In this document: in pieces, positions 58,015 through 64,000 of the stretch
Numbering within the stretch: position 1 is the stretch's first letter
Layout: the number at the start of each line of letters is the position of its first letter
DNA from: Conoideocrella luteorostrata
Taxonomy: Eukaryota > Ascomycota > Sordariomycetes > Hypocreales > Clavicipitaceae
Assembly: GCA_032433595.1 (NCBI GenBank)
Contig: JASWJB010000038.1
Coordinates: 1 to 64,000, forward strand
Direction: 5' to 3'
Length of the DNA: 64,000 bases
Translations under genes and position numbers: made by a program
The notes under the pieces: generated by a model
Told to the model about the DNA's origin: nothing
Seen by the model: only the letters and a program-made list of their open reading frames with translations
Database searches by the model: none

Positions 58015-59568
58015 TCAAACAAAGCCCAATGTAATCAAACCGCCACTCGTGGCCTTCTTTCTCGAGACCTCCACCTCCTCCAACTCAAGCTTGGAACCGT
58101 TCAGGTCGGCCATGATTCGGTCTCTGTGCCATGGCCCAACGAACATGCCTTCGGGATCAACCATGTCACGGATCCTTCGGAAATCATCCAAGTTATCCCC
58201 GTACATTGCCTCAATATCTGGGCGATGGGTTTCAAAATTCTTAGCCCAGTGCGGCCGACCACCCAAGTCTTTCATCAGCCACTCAAACGCCTCGTAGTAA
58301 CGTTCACGGCAGGGAGGATCACTCCAGTAGGGGCGATACAGTGTTGCGTTGAGATATAGAGTTGGGCCATCCTCAACAGTCGGATCCAATAATGGCCGGA
58401 CATTGGCTGTAAGAGTTGTATCGCTTACTCGCACCTCGACTGGAGCGTGGACATAGAGCCCATCGGCTGAAAAGGGAATGTTATGGGGGACATAGTCGGG
58501 ATCAGCGGGTGTGAGTTGGTTGAGCCACGAACTGAGCCTTCGCAGAGCCTCGGGTCCCTTGTGCAACGGAATGGCCCATTCGTTGACAAACTGCGAGTAC
58601 AGGCAGTTCATCAAGAGTGCCTTTCGACTCGGCTGGACGGCAGAGCTAACCGACCCGTTGGCGAACCCATACTGCATACCAAACACGAACCACTCAACCC
58701 AAGGTAACACTCGGGGGACAAACTGCGCCGCGTAGAGTAGGTTATGGTAAACATAATAGCCCAATGCCCCATCGTAGTAGCTTACGGGAGGCTCGCGCTC
58801 CGGCTCAGTAGTTTTATCCCCCTGCCACACCACCGCCCTTCTGGTATAGGGAAACCACCACACCCTCACAAACTCGCTTTGTGTCCACAGGTCGAGAGGC
58901 CAAGATGTAAATAACTTGTAGTCAGTGTCAATGGTCTGCGCCCATTTAACCGTAAAGGCAGGAACAGCGCGGAGTGTAACCTCGGTGATGATCCCTAGTG
59001 CGCCTAAAGACAATAATGCAGCTTTAAACAGCTCAGGGTTGGACTCGGCAGAGCAGGATTGCGTAGTGCCATTAGCCAGTGTTATCTTGAGCAATAAGAC
59101 ATCTTCGGACATAAGACCATGCTGTACACTGCTTCCGTGAGTTCCCGTCGAAATGGCTCCGGCAATAGACTGCTGGTTGATGCTACCGAGATTCGGCATT
59201 GCCAGACCATATCGCTCAAGAGCTTCACACAATGTAAAAAGCCGGATGCCGCTCTCGACGGTCACGACTCCGGTTTCCGAATCAACGGAAAGAATCTTGT
59301 TGAATCGATCGAGGTTTACCATCCAGCTCGATGTGCACGTGATATTGGAAGGGGAGTGGCCGCAGCCGGTCGTCACAATGCGCCGACGACATTTTCGGGC
59401 CAGTGAGACTGTCTTTTCCACTTCTTCCACCGACTCTGGCTGGATGTAGAGCTCGGGTATCGACGAGAAAGTTCTTGCCCACGTTCGATGCACGTGGTGA
59501 GATTTGGCGCGGAACGGAATACCGTCGGCGTTTTGGCCGAGCAGCTCGGCTTCCGCCACAGGATGCAT
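58015..59568 (-). CDS. ALO1: D-arabinono-1,4-lactone oxidase
   Basis: A mitochondrial flavoenzyme that oxidises D-arabinono-1,4-lactone in the last step of D-erythroascorbate synthesis, a fungal antioxidant. The single exon gives 517 residues from the first ATG at 59568; the frame stays open for 30 codons upstream to a TGA but without ATG. The VAO-type FAD domain begins RTFSSIPELYIQPESVEEVE and holds GCGHSPSN, whose His71 should bind FAD covalently. LGSINQQSIAGAISTGTHGS is the second FAD motif. The C-terminal ALO domain ends with the HWAK motif (440-443) needed for activity, followed by MVDPEGMFVGPWHRDRI. Length and motifs match fungal ALO1 throughout. It stands alone, with a tRNA gene about 1 kb upstream. 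Confidence 0.95.
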   Translation of the reverse strand: MHPVAEAELLGQNADGIPFRAKSHHVHRTWARTFSSIPELYIQPESVEEVEKTVSLARKCRRRIVTTGCGHSPSNITCTSSWMVNLDRFNKILSVDSETGVVTVESGIRLFTLCEALERYGLAMPNLGSINQQSIAGAISTGTHGSSVQHGLMSEDVLLLKITLANGTTQSCSAESNPELFKAALLSLGALGIITEVTLRAVPAFTVKWAQTIDTDYKLFTSWPLDLWTQSEFVRVWWFPYTRRAVVWQGDKTTEPEREPPVSYYDGALGYYVYHNLLYAAQFVPRVLPWVEWFVFGMQYGFANGSVSSAVQPSRKALLMNCLYSQFVNEWAIPLHKGPEALRRLSSWLNQLTPADPDYVPHNIPFSADGLYVHAPVEVRVSDTTLTANVRPLLDPTVEDGPTLYLNATLYRPYWSDPPCRERYYEAFEWLMKDLGGRPHWAKNFETHRPDIEAMYGDNLDDFRRIRDMVDPEGMFVGPWHRDRIMADLNGSKLELEEVEVSRKKATSGGLITLGFV

Positions 59569-60642
59569 TGCGCCGATGGAAATATCTCGTTGCGCGTTTT
59601 CGCAAACACAAAGCCTGTTTTCACACAAGCTCTTTTGCGTTGGCGTCAAGATTGACAATCAGCAGCCGCAATGCAGGGAAAAGACGCGCTCTATGGTCAA
59701 GGAGAATAATATCAGGTCATAGCAGAATTATAGATAAAAAAAGACGAAGCGGGTCAAATTCCAAGTGGGGGGAAGGGTTTGGCGCACACAGTCGCTTGAT
59801 GTTGCCGCCGAATTGGAGTCATTGGGAAGGATAAACACAATCAGGACGGTACAGAAACACGGCATTGTCCCGTGTGCAAGTGTCATGGATTGCACCCAAG
59901 CAGGTTGTTGGTCCGGATTTGTCATTGCGCCATGCCATCACTATGCGCGTAATCGAAATGTTGTTGGCAACGGCTCCTTCCAACTCCATCGGGTGGCACC
60001 TGCCGCCTGCACCGCCGATCCCAGGGTCCCGGCCGTGCAGCCACCATCGATGGTGGCATAACGTAGGTATCTAATCAGGAGCTCTTTGGTCTTGGTGATT
60101 AGCCGACAAGCAGCTGCGGCCATTCGAATAATTTCTTTGACGGAACGGATGATGAACTAGAATAATGATGAGGGCGCGAACTAATCTTTGAACACGTGGC
60201 AAACAAGCAAGCCCTTCACTCCTCCTTGACCAGCCACTACAGGTTGCTGGCGGCCCGTTGCCGCGACTTACACCTTTTTACTGTCACAACTTTATGATCT
60301 CCTTCGCCCTACAACAAACACAAACTCGCCTCCGTCTTCCGTCTTCCGGCTCTCTCGCTCTCATCCAAACTTCCCACGATCGAACCATTATCGCCATGCT
60401 TTCCTGCGCTTCAGTCCCATCATTGCCGCCGTTCTATAGTTCCTGGTTGCCTGTCATTCCCTCGTCACCAAAGCCGACGCACTACTAAGAACCGGGGTAG
60501 ATGCGGAGTATGTACGGAGTAGGAGTGGTAACTAATTAGCGCACTCCAGTAGCCGCTATTGGTGCCCATCTCGTGGCTAGATCCACAGCCGACTCCACCT
60601 TCATAATTATCAATAAGCGTTTGCTCATCATAAACAGTTAAA
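59569..60642. other. Intergenic, ALO1 promoter side
   Basis: Open frames here are short. One TACGGAGTA copy lies at 60513, about 130 bp before the tRNA gene. Confidence 0.55.
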
Positions 60643-60714
60643 GCCCCGTTGGCTCAGTGGTAAAGCGTGTCACTAGTAATGACAAGATCACTGGTTCGAT
60701 TCCAGTACGGGGCA
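60643..60714 (+). tRNA. tRNA-Thr (anticodon AGT)
   Basis: A 72-nt cloverleaf without intron. The acceptor stem GCCCCGT pairs with ACGGGGC at 60707-60713. The D arm is GCTCAGTGGTAAAGC. The anticodon arm is TGTCA-CTAGTAA-TGACA with anticodon AGT, reading Thr ACN codons after A34-to-inosine editing. The T arm is ACTGG-TTCGATT-CCAGT, which also forms the B box. The discriminator base is A. A T run for Pol III termination is not immediate; one of ten or more T lies at about 60784. Confidence 0.97.
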
Positions 60715-62511
60715 ACCGTTTCTGTTGCCGTCTGTCCAGCTTAGCTGGTAAGAATCAAGTCAGCCGCAAGTCAGAATGTCACCTTTTTTTTTTCGCTTCT
60801 CTCTTTCTTTCTTACCTTTTTGCGCTCATAGTCTAAGGTCGACACGGTATTATCAGTTGTGAGCTATAACCAATCGCTGCGCAATATGTATATTCCAAAG
60901 CAAGGAGCGAGATGTATATATATTTATTGCCTCTGACATATCACGCATTCGCAAAAGCTTCCCGATAGTCCATCGGTGATGAAAACAAGCTTTCGGCAAG
61001 CGTCCAGTGAACGACTCATTCGTATGAGGCACTCACTGCGATACTCCAGCAACTCTGCTCTGCTGGCAGAGTAAAGAAGCGCACCGACGCAAGCCTGTCC
61101 GTCTCTAACTCTGCATGATTGTCTAGATGAAATGCCACAAATGGCATACGGCGACCTTTCCCGCATTGAATACTATATTTACTCTTACTGTGTGACTATC
61201 GCCATGTGCAGATGAGTGGAACCACTTTGTTTTCGTTGAGATCATCAAAAACTACGTAGCGAGCATTCATCCATCCTAACGATATTCATACTATGCTTGT
61301 TTCCTCCCTTCCCCGTCAGACATTCTTTGTCTGGAACCAGCAATTGATGCTACCACTCAATGGGGCTGTACTGCATCCTCGCTTAATTCCACCTCGCCTC
61401 AATGCAGACAATGCCTATTGTTTACACTCTATGCTCTGTTATCCGTGGTATCTTTGGCAGACAAACGAATTGTCTGCAATTAGCCTTCTCAGATCCGCGC
61501 TGGCCTCTGGTTTTATTAACCTTACTCCATCTTTTCCACTCTTCTTCGCACGCTCCCTCATCCCTCTTCGCGACTGCTATCTGTGTCCTGCTCGATCACG
61601 AAAAATCATCCTTATTCAGACAAAGCACCTTTCTCTGAGACACTCCGACATATACGTTATTTTCCGCGTGGGAATCCAAAGGCAAAAAAAAAAAACAGAA
61701 AAAAAAATGGAGGGGGAACTTTCTCCAGTACGGTAAGTTTCCACGTGCTACTGGCGCGTATCTAGTCGGTACAGCAGAGCGAGAGAGAGCTATAGAATGC
61801 TAAGTATATAATCGCAGTGAAAATGTCCACGCTCGAATAATACGAAAAGAGTTGGCGATAGTTGCTATGTTTATGGTGGCTCTAGCTAGTGCCACGAAAA
61901 CCAGCAAACGGATCCAGGATGCTCTAACACATCTCCTGGCGTCTGCAGTATCTTTGAATATGTAAGTTCTAATCCTCATAGGAGCATCTGGGGTAGTGTA
62001 GCGAGCAAGTTGTCGCCAAAAACATGGGGATTGCTAACGAGCAATGTTGGACTAGGCACCTTGTGGCTATGGAGCAATTCATGGAGCAGTTCCGTGATGC
62101 ATTGGAGGCAGAATATTTCCGTGCAGATGCGGAGAAGCAAGAGGGGTGATTGGTTGGTCATCAGAATCCCGAGTCTCGGGATTTGAAAATGGGTGGGCTG
62201 TAGTTTGTTTTCGGGGGAATACATTATCTGGCCATATGGGCAATAAAACAAAGAGAAAGAAAAAAAAAAAAAAGGAAAGCGGGAATGGGAACGGGAATGG
62301 GAATCAAGAGTTCGTCAAAACACAAAGCTTTCATTGCTTATCCTCATCACTTTCGGTCTTATTTCCCCAAATTAAATGTTTCCGCTGTGCATTCACTACA
62401 CGGGCTGCTAACATATGACAATAGAAGACAGAAATAGTTTTGCTCTAGCATCATGGCGATCTTATTCTTCTTATGAGTCTCTATTTAGCTAATGCATGAT
62501 CCATCTCATCG
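60715..62511. other. Intergenic, no supported gene
   Basis: There are T and A runs at 60784, 61686-61708 and 62258-62273, and a GGGAAT tandem run at about 62280-62303. The open frame at 61293-61736 is low in protein character. No second tRNA was seen. Confidence 0.5.
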
Positions 62512-64000
62512 TCACCCGCTTTTCACAATAGACCTGGACTTGACTGGCGTTGCGGTGCCACTTGAGTTCTCCGACATGGCTGGTGCGCCCACAAGCACAG
62601 GCGTCGGCCTTTTACCCGTCACCATCAGCTTAACCACCCTGATCAGTGTCTCTCGGCTCTCCCACAGGGGATAGAGACCAACTGCAATAAACGAGCAGAA
62701 GATCCAAATGATTCCCACCGCGACCCAGCCCGTAAAGAACTTCTTAGAGAAGATGTAGCCGGTCCCATACATCGGCATGGGCCACAGCACCAAGAACGCA
62801 AGAACCCTGCAAATCCAATTAGTAACCCACTCCAGACGTTGTATGGAATCGCTCATCCCAACCAATACTCACATGGAAATTGCAGTAATAGAGGCAATCT
62901 TTGACGCCTTGTTCAACTTGCGCTGCTCCACTCCAAAGTCCTCCTGGTTCGCTCTCTCCACCTTGCGCTGGGCTTCTTCGTCAAGACCCGAGTTCTCAAT
63001 CAATTCATGGTCATCAGCTTTTCGAATCTCCATCATAGACTTCCAGTCGTACTTGTCCACACCGAACACCAGACTTAACAAGGGGATGAACACTACGGGT
63101 GCCAGCAGGGCAGTCACGTTACCAGCCAACATGGGATCGTTGGAGCCTGTGCACTCCACATCGAGCTTGCCGCAGGTCTTCTTTGCCGTGACCAACCAAG
63201 CAATGATGGCACAGGCTGCTCCGAGAATGGGCGACACGGTGGCGGCCCAACGGTTCTGTCCAGTCCATAGGAGGGTCATGGCTGCCGGGATGACAGCGGC
63301 AGAGATGAGGACACCCATGAGCAGGTACAAGTAGCCCATGGATATGCCGTTGTACCAGAGTCCGACGGAAACGCCGCAGATAACGGCGGCAAACGCGACC
63401 ATGCAGATGTGTGACATCCAGATCAGGCGTTTCCCACTGGCGCTGGGGTTGAAGTACGTGCGGTACACATCATATGTGAAGATGGAAGACGTGGCCACCA
63501 GCTCGGAGTTGAACGAAGACGTCACGGCAAGGAATATCAGTATAAGAGTAGCTGCCGCTCCGCTCTTTCCGAGGAGCGCCACGGCGGCATATGGAAGCGC
63601 CAAGCCTGCAGACACGTCGGCTTCCGTCATACGATTAGGGAACGTGGGGAACCGAGGATTCGATTCGAGTGCCAAGGCGGCCAAACCGAGCGTGGTTGCT
63701 GTAAGCCATGGGATAGCGAACCAGGAGAGGCCACCCATTATGTACCCGGGCATGGCATGCACTGGGTGAGCCGCAATAGCCTTGTTGTAGTAGCCGTTGT
63801 CCAGGAACACCGTGCCAAATGCTCCGACGATATTGATGACGAAGAAGATAGCTCCTCCCTTGGACTTCATAGTAAGATAGCTTCCATCCTCGTTTCCCTG
63901 CACAGGGTGGGCCTTCGCGGCTTCCACGAGCAGGTCGTACATGGCAGACGGGCTGCCAAGCACATCCGAGGTAGCATACGTCGTGAGGGCAAATGCAATG
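62512..64000 (-). CDS. DUR3: Sodium:solute symporter family urea transporter (DUR3-like), 5' end outside window
   Basis: The C-terminal part of a plasma-membrane SSF-family transporter, best matched to fungal DUR3, which takes up urea with protons. Coding runs from beyond 64000 to 62873; a 66-nt intron (GTGAGT donor, TTTGCAG acceptor) splits a Met codon and the last exon is 62806-62512. Membrane segments include [93 protein letters not shown], and in the last exon [20 protein letters not shown] and [40 protein letters not shown] is typical of DUR3. A cytosolic loop rich in Glu/Lys precedes the intron. The tail is Ser/Thr-rich. The start and first membrane segments cannot be seen. Confidence 0.88.

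Noticed and set aside
61293..61736. A 147-codon plus-strand frame
   Set aside because: Ends in an A-run and lacks domain character.

Overview
The window looks like nuclear DNA of a filamentous ascomycete, most likely a sordariomycete close to the Hypocreales. Genes are compact, introns are mostly 50-150 nt with GTRNGT donors and CTRAC-like branch sites, and the content is typical: GPI-anchored aspartic protease and chitinase, WSC protein, DUF3433 membrane protein, D-arabinono-lactone oxidase, DUR3-type transporter. No prokaryotic operon, phage, CRISPR array or intact transposon was seen. Gene models are spliced by eye, with exon phases checked by arithmetic.

Layout. 0-3.4 kb: a broken F-box/ankyrin gene and an uncertain coding relic. 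3.4-16.8 kb: a dense housekeeping block with the molybdopterin synthase large subunit divergent from an RBM5/10-like splicing factor, then a GPI-anchored aspartic protease, a peroxisomal acyl-CoA thioesterase ending in SKL, and an Osh1-type oxysterol-binding protein, all three on the minus strand. 18.6-20.7 kb: a GPI-anchored GH18 chitinase. 20.7-28.4 kb: a gene-poor stretch with one weak candidate for a small secreted protein. 28.4-40 kb: a disordered hypothetical protein, a DUF3433 membrane protein, a C2H2 protein divergent from an Mx-like dynamin GTPase, and a secreted two-WSC-domain protein. 41-47 kb: an intact MccF/LD-carboxypeptidase-type S66 peptidase between two broken genes (a small conserved family and an aminoglycoside-phosphotransferase-like kinase), then a pirin with an N-terminal membrane anchor. 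50.5-53 kb: a poly-Q coiled-coil protein. 53.8-57.2 kb: the C-terminal half of an ABC-C transporter and a relic with TGG-to-TAG stops of RIP type. 58-64 kb: ALO1, a tRNA-Thr(AGT), and a DUR3-like symporter cut by the window edge.

The genes do not form one pathway. Shared themes are cell-wall and surface remodelling (protease, chitinase, WSC protein), lipid metabolism (thioesterase, OSBP), and a zone of gene decay in the second half. The most unusual signals are a 9-mer, TACGGAGTA, found 16 times and only between genes, and the bacterial-type S66 peptidase in a decaying neighbourhood.
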